From assembly GCA_030847615.1 (NCBI GenBank), contig JAUMIR010000003.1:55351001-55415000 (forward strand): a DNA stretch of 64,000 bases. Reading direction: 5' to 3'. The stretch is from Gambelia wislizenii (lineage: Eukaryota > Chordata > Lepidosauria > Squamata > Crotaphytidae). Position 1 is the first letter of the stretch. The number at the start of each line of letters is the position of its first letter. Below the pieces are notes generated by a model. That model did no database searches. It saw nothing but the letters and a program-made list of their open reading frames with translations, and was not told where the DNA came from. Positions 21,553-31,838 of the stretch are shown here, piece after piece. A program made the translations under genes and the position numbers.

Positions 21553-22980
21553 GTGGCAGGCTCAGATGGTGGCCACTCTCTCCCAGGACCCATGGTTTCT
21601 TTCTCACCAAGGGGAGGTATTTCTGCGAGGAGGTTTGGCTTGGAAGGAGGAACATCTGTATGTTCCCAAGGCTATGAGAACTGCCATCCTAAAAAGTGCC
21701 ATGATGTGAAGAGTGCAGGTCACTTTGGGTATGTGAGAACGTTACACTTAATACGACGGCAATTCTGGTGGCCCCAAATGCGGAAGGAGGTAGAGGAGTA
21801 TGTAAAGGGGTGTCACATGTGTGCAGTGGCAAAAAGGACTGGGGAAAAACCAAAAGGCTTACTGCTACCGTTACCAAACCCCACTAAACCCTGGGAGGTC
21901 ATTAGTATGGACTTCATTGTTGAATTGCCAGAAAGTAAGAAAAAGACTGTTATTTGGGTGGTGACTGACTTCTTTTCCAAGCAAGCACACTTTGTGGCCT
22001 GCAAGAAACTCCCGACCGCCTCCCAGCTAGCTTAGCTATTTGTACATCACATCTATAGACTACATGGGGTTCCTGCCAAGATCATCTTAGATAGGGGGGC
22101 TCAATTCACCTCCCAGTTCTAGAAGACATTTACAAGACTGTTGGGAATTGAGCTGGGCTTGAGCAACTCCCATCATCCACAAAGTGATGGCTAAAGTGAA
22201 TGTATAAACCAGCTTTTGGAACAGTATTTAAGGTGTTGTGTCAACTTCCAGCAGTCTGATTTGGTTGACCTCTTGCCATTCGCAGAGGTAGCATACAACA
22301 ATGCCATACACCAAAGCACGGACTTCTCCCCTTTTTAAATAGTTTCAAGACAGGACTTTGACCCTCTGCCTTTGGGAAAGGGGACCTCCAAAGACTTGGT
22401 TCCGGTGACCCAGCGGAGTATGCAAATCAAGGATGCATGGCCAAGAGTTGTGTCGGCCCTGGACTTTGCAAAAGCCCACTACAAAGAGTATGCAGACAAA
22501 AAGTGTGACCCTACCCTGCAATACGCAGTGGGGGACTTAGTATTTCTGTCCACTAAATTCCTAAAGAGCCCACAGCCCTCGAAAAAGTTGGGGCCTAAGT
22601 ACATTGGAACTGTCCCTATTGTTAGGGAAATCAACCCTATTGTTAGGGAAATCAACCCTGTGGCTTTCAAACTGTCCTTGCCCAAGATGTATTATAACAT
22701 CCACCCTGTGTTTCATTCTAGTTTGCTCAAGCCTGCATGCCCTTTGGATCAACATCATCGAGATCCTGAGTCGTCGCCCTGCCCTATCCTGGTGGACAAG
22801 GATCAACACTTGGAAATTTCTGATGTGTTGGACTCTTGGGTGCACAGGGGTCTTTTGCAGTATCTGGTTAAATGGAAACATTTGCCTATGGGTCATGCTG
22901 AATGGGTCAATGTTGAACACATCAACGCTCCACGCTTATTACGGAAGTTCCATGATCGCTTCCCTGATAAACCTGGCTGA
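21553..22980 (+). pseudogene. Chromovirus integrase with C-terminal chromodomain, broken
   Basis: Integrase joins cDNA to the host chromosome; the chromodomain is thought to steer it to modified histones. Seen in order: an H2C2 zinc region (HFGY...GCHMCAVAKR, 21,720-21,840), core residues in MDFIVELP (21,907) and LDRGAQFTSQF (22,091-22,122), the third acidic residue in NQLLEQYL (about 22,209), a GPKYIG motif (22,590), and a chromodomain (SDVLDSW...YLVKWKHLPMGHAEW, about 22,820-22,910) ending FPDKPG. Stops occur at about 21,708, 22,034, 22,122, 22,192 and 22,338, plus a frameshift near 21,710. Confidence 0.88.
22618..22659 (+). repeat. 21-bp in-frame tandem duplication in integrase
   Basis: ATTGTTAGGGAAATCAACCC plus T occurs twice head to tail (22,618-22,638 and 22,639-22,659), duplicating seven residues just after the GPKYIG motif. 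The frame is preserved. Confidence 0.9.
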
Positions 22981-23015
22981 TGGGGGGGGGAGAGTTTCTC
23001 TTTGCGGGGGCGGTA
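22981..23015 (+). promoter_or_regulatory. Probable polypurine tract before the 3' LTR
   Basis: A G-rich purine run (22,982-22,994) and a second G-run lie within 35 bp of the 3' LTR start. That is where plus-strand priming would occur in an LTR element. Which run is used cannot be told. Confidence 0.5.
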
Positions 23016-23370
23016 TGTCATGCTCATCCCTGGATTCTGGGTATTAGAGTAGACTCCACGGAAGACCCTGACATGAGTTTGGTTCCTGGCCTGTCTTCCC
23101 TGCCTGGGCCTCTCAGCCTTTGGATGGATGCCAGCCCACCTTTTAGGTCTGGGAATGCTGTTCCTCGAGCAGCTCAAGGTCACAGCACCTGGAGCTGCCT
23201 GCCCACCTACAGCCCTCCCTACATACCATTCTCATGCTGTAAGGGTTTATGAGGATATTGTACTAGGTTGTGTTTAGTTCTGGCTTTGTCTATGCTACTG
23301 AATCACATTTCCTTGCTTAATAAAGAAATCTTATTGATTTAACGTGAGCATGTGTTTCTGGTACATCACA
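23016..23370 (+). repeat. 3' LTR
   Basis: 355 bp, TGTCATG...CATCACA. It carries AATAAA at 23,319-23,324, the likely polyadenylation signal. It differs from the 5' LTR at about 27 sites by hand count, many of them C/T or G/A. Confidence 0.93.
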
Positions 23371-23375
23371 ATGGT

Positions 23376-23553
23376 TCCACTTTACTTGCCATGACTGCAT
23401 GCTATGGAATCCTGGGATCTGCAGTTTGGTGAAGCATTGGAGCTCTCTGGCTGAAAATTCTAAATGTTCCTCCCCAAATTACAACTCTCAAGATTCCATA
23501 GGATGGAACCATAGCAGTTAACATGGAAGATAGTGCTATGATTGTGTAATATG
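23376..23553. mobile_element. Remainder of the palindromic MITE split by the chromovirus
   Basis: After the duplicated ATGGT the MITE continues TCCACTTTACTTGCC...AATCCTGGGATCTGCAG. It ends with the inverse arm AACCATAGCAGTTAAC...GATTGTGTAATATG, matching the end at 17,241. Confidence 0.8.
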
Positions 23554-23689
23554 AAAAGATTATTAGTTATCTAAAGGAACAGGATATAATTTGCTAATCC
23601 ACCTAGACAGATTTATATGTAGATCCATAGTAAAAAGAAAGTCTTCAGAGGTGGGTCTTAGAGCTTTTCCATGCATGTTATATAATGGA

Positions 23690-23800
23690 TGGGCAATATG
23701 TGAACAGATTTTCAGAACTGCAGCTCCCATCATCCTTAATCATTAGCTATGCTGGCTAGGGATGGTAGGAGTTGCAATCCAACAAAATATGGAGGGCTGT
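23690..23800. repeat. Short repeat with CTCCCATCATCC inverted motifs
   Basis: GCAGCTCCCATCATCCTT and, inverted, GGGATGGTAGGAGTTGCA face each other across about 30 bp. A related CTACAACTCCCATCATCCCT occurs near 51,271. This resembles a widespread vertebrate repeat motif. Family not assigned. Confidence 0.4.
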
Positions 23801-23924
23801 AGGATGCTATCCCCTGTCTTGTACCTATATTTAGAGCCATTACATACAGTATGAATCCCAGTAAATGGTTGGTAATGTTCACCCACTGAAATATGGCTTT
23901 AGAGCCAGGAAATCACACTGTTCT

Positions 23925-24152
23925 TATATGCGCAATTGCATATTTGCTGGAGTTTGGTTCCAGGACCCCCCCCCGCCCCCCCGTGGATACCAAAATCTGT
24001 GACTACTCAAATCCCATTATATGCAATGTAATAGCAAAATGGAGTCCCTTATATAAGATGGCAAAATCAAGGTTTGCTTTTTGGATTATTATTTTTTAAA
24101 GAATATTTTCAAGCTGTGAATACTTAAATCCATGGATACGGAGGGACAACTG
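23925..24152 (-). mobile_element. Tigger/pogo-like MITE
   Basis: An inverted copy of the family at 12,492: the right end is CATGGATACGGAGGGACAAC then TG, followed by TA (24,153-24,154). The interior (TTTGGTTCCAGGACCCC, CCATTATATGCAATG) matches. The left terminus is degenerate, so the start is approximate. Confidence 0.75.
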
Positions 24153-24154
24153 TA

Positions 24155-25675
24155 GTAAGAAACATACTGTATAATGTCCATGCCAGTGAACATTCATTTC
24201 TCTAAACATGAATTTACAGTGCTTTTACTTAGCCCAGACAACAATCAGTAATTATTTTAATTCTGAAATCTTAATGACCTTTACTATTTAAAAGATGTCA
24301 GTTGGTTTTACAACCTGCACACACATAGACTAAGAACAGTGCCTTCCAACAAGGCTGCTGTTGCCATGAATTACCATCTGTACTTTCTCTGTTGAGAACA
24401 GTAATATGAACCAAAAATGTTAAGTATTTCTGACTAGATATATCAAAAGATATTCGCTCCCCTTAGGTGGAACTGTGGTTTTTTTGGAGGGTTTTTTTTG
24501 CAGTAATATCATATATGTAGAAGACAAACATACTGCAAGCAAAAATGTATCCAAATGTGTGTTGGGGAAAGTGTCATATAAATGCTTAAACAAATAAAAC
24601 AACAACAGCACAAGGCTCTGGGTTGTTAAACCAACTAGTAAAAATAAGGTTTACTGATCTGATTAGTGATCAGATAGATGTCAAAGATACTTTCTAAAAA
24701 AAATTCAGCATGTCAGAAATCTAAAAGAAAATAGTAACATGAACATTTTCTAACTTTGAGGCATACTATGCATTGTAAATGATGTGTGACACATTTTTAG
24801 GAATGGGAAAAAGAAAAAAAATATCACTTATTAACTATGCATATTAAATACAGTGTGAGTTTTTAAAACACATGGGTAATATCTCCTAAAACCTAATCTC
24901 ATCTTTCTAGTCTACAATACTTGCTATGAATTGTCAGGGACTTGAATAAGTCATTATCCTCTTATTCCCTGCCCCGTTGTCCACTTTGTGTGTGTTTGAC
25001 CAACTTATCCATACAATATGAGTAACATCTCATTTCTTTAGAGACTTCTTCCTTCTGCATGCATCAGCCATCTGTTGGAATAGTAGAAAATTGTTTTTAG
25101 AGGCATGACTGCATTTAAAAAAGAAAAAAATAATAATGTAGGTTTCTGTGGGTTGTATCCAGACAGTTTGTCCATATGTGATGACACTCCTTGCTTACAA
25201 AATCCCCATAGGCAGAAATGGGAAGGCAAATCAGTGAAAATCACCATTTCCTCCATTACAGTAGTAGGATGTCTCTGATAAAGTAAAAGCTTTATGTGCA
25301 GAGGTGATCATTTCTATCTAATGGAGGCATATTATGGATGTCAACCTTATATATTCACAATTACTATAGAAATGGTATCAGTATAGGCTACACAGTTAAG
25401 CCTTACATTCAAACAAAAGTGTGTGTGTATTCTCCTTTAGAATGCGTACCTAATAGTCTGTACAATTAATGTTTAATAATAGTAGTCACCAGTAAATTGG
25501 TAAATGATGAAGGGGAATAACCTCATAAAATCTGAAACATTGGGGTAGGGGAATTCACCTCATTCCTTCCCTAAATGTCTGCCCTGTCACCATTACTTAG
25601 GATTTGTGTATTCTGCAATCTGCCCTATAGTGATTTATACCTATTAATTCTAATGATTCTAAAATTCTGGTTTCT
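24155..25675. other. Anonymous AT-rich DNA, about 1.5 kb
   Basis: Nothing recognised on either strand. Confidence 0.4.
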
Positions 25676-25906
25676 GTTTATGGTTGTGAAAGCTGGGCAG
25701 TGGAGAAAGTTGATAGGAAGATCAACTCATTTGAAAGGCTGGGCTAGGGGATACCATGGGACACCAAAAAAGACAAATAAATGGGTCCTAGAGCAAATAA
25801 AACCTGAACTCTCACTGGAAGCTTAACAGGGATGTTGATGATGAAAATCATGGAAGTCTCTCATTTATAAGTTCACCATAAGTTAAAGCAGACTTAATGA
25901 CAAATA
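25676..25906 (+). mobile_element. Bov-B-like LINE 3' fragment
   Basis: The plus strand encodes, across a frameshift, VYG/VVKAGQ-like sequence, then TPKKTNKWVLEQIKPELSLE, characteristic of the Bov-B/RTE ORF2 C-terminus. It then ends in a tail, GTTCACCATAAGTTAAAGC then AGACTTAATGACAAATAACAACAA. That tail matches the tails of the tRNA-headed SINEs at 5.1, 28.1 and 30.0 kb. Much of the C-terminal sequence is deleted. Confidence 0.7.
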
Positions 25907-28107
25907 ACAACAATGAATGTAAGAATGTTGTTCTTCCAAGACTATGGTTTTGCAAAAATGGGAAGTTAGTGTTCTGTTAGGGCAGGCCTCTGTAGCTATG
26001 GCATTTGGATGTCTTTCTGGCTATAACTTTACAGAGAAATAAAAACAGCAAAGATGATATGAACCAAAACTAGTTTTCTGTGCAATGCATGGAAAGCATA
26101 AGAAAAAGTGACAGTTATATCAAGGCCTTTTCAATTACACAATGAATACTAATGACAACTTAGGGAGTATATTTCCTAGTTATGTCATTTCTTAACTGAG
26201 AAAACCCTTAGGGGCTGTATCTGTTCTTGTTCTTTCTTCAGTTGTCCAGCTGTGCTAAGGTCAACACACAAGTGGGTCAGCCTGTTATTTTCTAAAGAAC
26301 ACACAAAAATTGTTGCTAAATGTGCATTAATGAACCTTGAATGGACATAACTTGGGGCACTTACAGTACAATTCTCAATTAATTTTTTTTTTCTCACCCC
26401 TTTGCAACTTGTCTTAGTTCCAGGAACACTGCAATAAAGTAAAGCTGACCTAAGATTTTTCAATCAAGGTAACACGGAGAAAGAGAAGAAAATACCTCCA
26501 CCAATAGTAAGATAGATAGATGAATGAATAAATAAATGAATAAATACACCAAAACACAAAGCAAAACCCCCACAAATGGTAAGGAAGGGCTTACTGTGGT
26601 AAGTGATGGTTGTAGCTGTTCCTTCTTTAATGAACTACTCAGCCTAAATATTAGTAACACTCTCTAGTGGAATAGGATATGAACATGTTCAGTGGTTACT
26701 GCTTTCTGCTTCGATGTATTCCAGTATATTAATTTGGTATTTTAGAAAAATCTTTCACATTTGTAGGCACACAGGTTCTTTTAAATGATAACTCTGTGAT
26801 GTGGAATTTATCCTGTGTGGTTGGATCCTTTGTCCTTTTACTGTTGGTAAAATACTTACACTCCAAGCTTTGGAAGATTTTATTTTTGAATGATTAAACG
26901 TTCTTACCACTTTTGTTATGTATACATGTCAAGAAAGCACATTTCTGGAAATATTGGGTAGGCTATATTGAAGTATGTGTCTATCCTTTGTAAATATACA
27001 TTAAAATTTCATTATTATTTTTTTGGTAAAAAACAACATCTAATTGTTTCCTTTCTATTTTCTGTGAAGGAGCTACAACAAACAGGCTGGAACCCACCAC
27101 ACTCCTCTACAATGATTCCCTTTGAATCATGCTTTGTCAGGGTGTCCCATTAGGGGACAGCATCTTTTCCACCTTTCACTTTGGGCCACACTGATCACAA
27201 GAGGTTGGTCTAGTGTAGGCTGGAGTATTAAAGGCTAAATATGTTTGTGAATATCTTGAAGTATCTTAAGAGTAAAGGATTGTTTAGCCTTAATCTTCTG
27301 CATGTCACTAGCTGGAAGGGCTATTTTAAATTATTGTAGGTCCTTAGCAATAGCACCCTATCTGAAGCTGGCCAGATAAAGTGGGAAGTTAGGTTAGGTG
27401 TTTCTTTAGTGCACCTTAAGGCTGGCTTGTCATGAGAAATATGGATCAGTTCACAATTGGATCTGGTACATGGAGCCAGGTTGGACTGCCAGTGTAAAGC
27501 CAGCAGCTAAATTTTACTTTGTTCACTCCCTCTGAGATTAATTTAGGAAGGCTCACCAAGATTGTGCTCACTGTAGATCCCCTATAGCTATTTAATCCTG
27601 AAACTATCTTATATCTGAGTATTTGATCAATAAGATACATTGGCCAGAATCCTTTTGGTATCATTCATACATGTAAGCACCCTTACACATGTGATTGCAC
27701 TTTTCCCACCATTGTTCAACAGACATATTCAGTTCATGGTTGTGGAATGAAGTTCCTTGAGTGAAAGAAATTCACATGGACTGAAGTCCTATTGATAGTC
27801 CTGACTAAAGACATATAATCAATTGAATTTACTTGAAGTTCACCATTCAACAATGAATCTACTCTAATTGAGATTAACCAACAAGATTCCAGTCATGCAG
27901 TTGTGCATATTTGGATGGCACATAACTATTTGTTAGTGCCTTCAATGTATCACTTGATTCACAGGAATTGCAGAAATAGCCACTGTATATTCACTGTTGC
28001 ACAATGAGAATCTAAGCTGTCATGATGGCACATAAACAGTTGGTAATGCATACTCAGTATTGAGCAGAAGAGTCATGTAGTACAACCATCATATAACTAC
28101 ATGAATG
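25907..28107. other. Anonymous DNA, about 2.2 kb
   Basis: Nothing recognised apart from a short GAAT/AAAT-rich run near 26,516-26,546. Confidence 0.4.
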
Positions 28108-28118
28108 TAGATTTACAC

Positions 28119-28364
28119 TTTGTTGTTGTTGTGTGACTTCAAGTCATTTCTGATTTATAGCTTACCCAAGGCAAACTTGCTTTCTTGGCAAGACTTGTTC
28201 AGAGGGGAGGGGTCTGCTATTGCCTTCCTCTGAGACTGAAAAAAAAAAAAAAATTCCCAAGGGCACTCAATGGGTGTCCATGACTGAGCAGGGATTTGAA
28301 CCCTGGTCTTCTAGAGTTCTAGTTCAACACTCAGACAACTATACCACACTGGCTCTAGATTGCA
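28119..28364 (-). mobile_element. Sauria-type tRNA-derived SINE
   Basis: The minus strand starts with a tRNA-like head (AGTGTTGAACTAG, B box GGGTTCAAATCCC), passes TCAGAGGAAGGCAATAGCAG, and ends in TCAGAAATGACTTGAAGTCA then CAACAACAA. A likely duplication, TAGATTTACAC/TAGATTTGCAC, flanks it at 28,108-28,118 and 28,365-28,375. An A/T homopolymer interrupts the middle. Confidence 0.8.
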
Positions 28365-28499
28365 TAGATTTGCACTACAGAAGCACAATGAAGGAACTCA
28401 ACCATAAACAACATTTCCCATTCCACTAAAAAACAGAGCAGAGAGAAAGAATAATCAATATTTCCAGGAGGGAAGTCATGTTAGTAGTGAAAACAATGA

Positions 28500-28612
28500 T
28501 CTGTCGGGGATGCTTTGATCAAGATTTCCTGCGTGGCAGGGGGGTTGGACTGGATGTCCCTCGTGGTCTCTTCCAACTCTGCAATTCTATGATTCTATGA
28601 TTCTATGATCTT
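28500..28612 (+). mobile_element. CR1 3'-end fragment
   Basis: GGATGCTTTGATCAAGATTT...GTTGGACTGGATGTCCCTCG...TTCCAACTCTGCAATTCTAT, then repeated ATTCTATG units, is the canonical CR1 3' end with its octamer tail, on the plus strand. Only about 110 bp survive. Confidence 0.9.
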
Positions 28613-30045
28613 GAGGTGTCATAACTCATCTTCTGGAGGCAGACGATTCAGACACAGAGGAATCAGATTTCCAGGAATTTAGGACTCCTGATTTAGGGCC
28701 TTTCTATGTCAGAGGAGCTGGGGGCTGAAGCAGTTGGGGGGCCTACTCCCTAGCAAGAAGTGGCAGATGCTGAGGACACACTGCAACAACTGTTAAATAG
28801 GAGATGCTGACTCATTAAGCACCTGGTATATTGAGACAGTTGCCTATTAATCTCCCAGCAGCTCCCTGCAGCTTTGTACTTTATCAGACCAGCCTGTTGT
28901 CTTGCAGCAATCTCATTGTTGAAGCAAACAGGAATATACCAGTTTGAAAACAATCATTATCACACTCCTCTGCATTCATGCCATTATCCCGCACTCACTC
29001 TTCCACACCATCTTGCTAACTGCACCTTCTGTTTTATTCCTTGCTGCCTTTGTTTATCTGGATTACTGACTTCCTGTAATGACTTCTGGATGGGATGACA
29101 ACCACCATCTTGGTTCTCCTGTCATCTTGCTGGATAACCTGTGACTGACCTGGAATGGATTAACTACCTGATAGCTTTTGCACTCCAACCACCTGACTCC
29201 TGGGTCACTTGCTGAGTACAGCATATCACATGGAGCACCTTTAGTTTTATTTGATAAAAACCCTTAACTAGAGCCCACTCTATCAGATGCATAGAAGGTA
29301 GATAGTGTTGGACATGGAGAAGTATGCAAGTCTCCTTGCAAATGTATTGTATGCTGATACTGAGTAACAGATGCAGTTATCTTCCTCAGTGTGTTCCCAC
29401 TTTGTATTATCTGCTCCATTACTTCCTCTCCTACACATAGATGTTTTCAAGTTCAGTTTCTTCCTATACACATCCCCCCTCTGTCATGTAGCCAGTGGAA
29501 GCACAACCTTTATGAAATATGTGGTTCTCTAATAAAACTTCCCCTTCACTAAAGATTGGTAAATTGGTGATGAGTCACAACACCAGCTTCCATACAGGCC
29601 AACAGGCAGATTGTTGTAAACATACTTAGCAGGATGTGTGAGCAGGTGTAGAAGGATAAGAAAGAACAGAAATATAAAAAGTATGAACACTGATTATTAA
29701 GTTGACTTTGGTCATTAATAAATAGTAATTGGGTTGTAATACAGAAATCTTTGCTTCAATAAACCATTTAATGCATATAGATTGGGGTTGTGGTGGTTTT
29801 GTTCCTGTTAAAACCACCAAAATTAAGATAACATCCATCTAGTTAAAACTGAATATTAGGAGTTACTCAAGTGCAGTTTTCATGAGTTTCACAAATGCTT
29901 GCAACCAACATGATTGGTCACACTGCAAAGGGAAGTTCTATTCCATTCTTTTATTTAAAAGTGTTTAACATTTGCAGAGTTTGCTACAGTAAGTGTTTGA
30001 GTCAAGATATCTTAGCCATTTTTATTTACCTGTATACACTATACT
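28613..30045. other. Anonymous DNA, about 1.4 kb
   Basis: An acidic frame just after the CR1 tail (DSDTEESDFQEF, about 28,645-28,680) caught my eye but leads nowhere. No domain, repeat or RNA recognised. Confidence 0.35.
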
Positions 30046-30285
30046 TCTCTCTGAGAGCCAATGTAATATAGTGGATTGAGAATTCAGCAATGACTCTGGA
30101 GAACAGGCTTTGACTCCCCACTCAGCAATGGAAACCCACTGGGTGACCTTGGGCAAATCACACTCTCTCACCTAAAGAGGAAGGCAAAGGGAAACTCCTC
30201 TGAATAAATCCTGGCAAGAAAACCACATGATAGTTTCACCTTAGGGTCACTATAAGTCAAACAACTCAAAGACACACAACTGTCT
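30046..30285 (+). mobile_element. Sauria-type tRNA-derived SINE
   Basis: A plus-strand copy: a head with AATATAGTGGATTGAG, then GGTGACCTTGGGCAAATCAC, GAGGAAGGCAAAGGGAAAC, AAGAAAACCACATGATAG, and the tail AGGGTCACTATAAGTCAAAC. It is the most complete body of this family in the window, although the B box is decayed. Confidence 0.75.
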
Positions 30286-31706
30286 AGAACAGTACAACTC
30301 AAAGTGGTGGTCCCTGGATTGGTGCCAGTCCATGAGCCATTGCCTGTCAGTCTCTTGCAAGTTTCCAGAGAAGAAAGAAACAATTGCAGCCTATGGGACA
30401 AATATGGTACCAGTCTGTGGCACACTGGTTGTTAAAATTGCTGGTACCCCAAATGAAATAACATGAGATCCACTGGTCTAAAAGGTTATCCTTCATGATG
30501 GATCTTATAGCTTGAAAGATGCATCTGTTAGGGATGTATGAAAATTTCATTGGTTTAGGAGTGTCTAGGATTCCTTATTGGGATTTCACATAATTTGGAA
30601 ATATTTGAGTAAATTAAATTAAATTAAATTAATTTTTTTACTTAAAGGGGGAAAACATTAAAATGGGACAGATGTGCATCAATAGGACTATCCACTTATT
30701 TATTATTTAGAACTAGTTAAGAAAACAGGCAAAAATTTGGCTTCTTCCAGGAGTCTTAATGCAGTTTCAGTAAGGAGTGGTAATTTCTGTAACCCAAAGC
30801 AATTATTCGTGAGCATACATAACTATGGCATGTGAACAAAGGTTTGGATGTTGACCACAAAAAGATGTGCCTTACAGAAATAATTCATGAATTCTGAATT
30901 ATTTGGATTTTCTTAATACAGATTCTGTGGGAAAGGGCAGTACTGCAGCTTTTATTTGGTGCTGTGATCTTCGTACTTGCAATTTATACAATTCAAAGCA
31001 TTTTTTTAAAAAAAAAAATAATAGGCTGGAGTAAAGGCATCAGGGAAGTCATATTCTTCACCTTTTTTAAAATCTTGCCTGCTAGCAATTGCTATTCCCT
31101 AAAAGACCCAATATTAATCTCATGCACTGAGACAAATTTTTACCCCCTACCCCTATAGCATCTGCATAATTCCATTTCAGCTATTTTGGGCAGTAAGTTT
31201 TACCAACATTTATAGTGGTCCCTGCTGATGCATTCAGTGCCATGGCATACAGAGGAAAGACATTCATTTCCTCATTAAACATTCAGCATAGATGTTTGAG
31301 AATCCCACAGTGTGCTAAGTTTATGCAGATTTTCTGAGGATAGCCTTGTAACTCCAAGCAAATGATATAGGTAGTCAGTTGGGGTGGGGGAAGGAGCTGC
31401 AAAGTCAATGTACTTCATGTTAAAAAAAAATAATTTAATCTGAGCTTCTGAAGCACAGTAGGAAGATATAGATTCTTTATGGCCATGGCAGTAAGCGGCT
31501 TCATCACCCTGCAAGTGTCCCTTTATTTTTACCTAGCAGGTTCAGCCATATGTTATCATTAGGTTCTGCCATAAATCGGTCACTTGGAATTTACAAATTG
31601 AATTTTAAATTTAATGTGCTTACAGATTCATATTTGTAGCTCTTACGATGTTTGACAAATTTGGCACATTTCCACTTTCTTATTGCTATTCAGCACATTC
31701 TCTCTG

Positions 31707-31741
<35 letters not shown>

Positions 31742-31830
31742 TGCAGAATCAATCTATACTACCACATGGACTATTGACCCTTATTTATTTTTGCTCAAGT
31801 GATCTAATAGAACTAGATTAACTGGGAGGG
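30286..31830. other. Anonymous DNA with microsatellites
   Basis: Holds an (AATTA)n-like run at about 30,610-30,632 and a (CT)n-(CA)n run at about 31,700-31,741. No gene or transposon recognised. Confidence 0.4.
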
Positions 31831-31838
31831 TCAGAGAG

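Larger units (their letters stand above)
17273..23370 (+). mobile_element. Ty3/gypsy LTR retrotransposon, chromodomain-bearing (Sushi-ichi type)
   Basis: A 6.1-kb element with two 355-bp LTRs (TGTCATG...CATCACA) and a perfect 5-bp target duplication, ATGGT, at 17,268-17,272 and 23,371-23,375. Order: gag with a zinc knuckle, protease, reverse transcriptase, RNase H, integrase, chromodomain. The pol order and the C-terminal chromodomain place it among chromoviruses; in vertebrates these are the Sushi-ichi relatives from which PEG10/RTL-type genes derive. No envelope gene is present. Stops, frameshifts, an L2 insertion in RNase H and LTR divergence (about 27 differences by hand count) show a dead, fairly old copy. 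Confidence 0.93.

Noticed and set aside
22982..23370. Envelope gene between chromodomain and 3' LTR
   Set aside because: Only 35 bp separate the chromodomain stop from the LTR, so there is no room for one.
28645..28760. Acidic DSDTEESDF frame as a transposase N-terminus
   Set aside because: The frame ends quickly and no catalytic domain follows within 1.4 kb.
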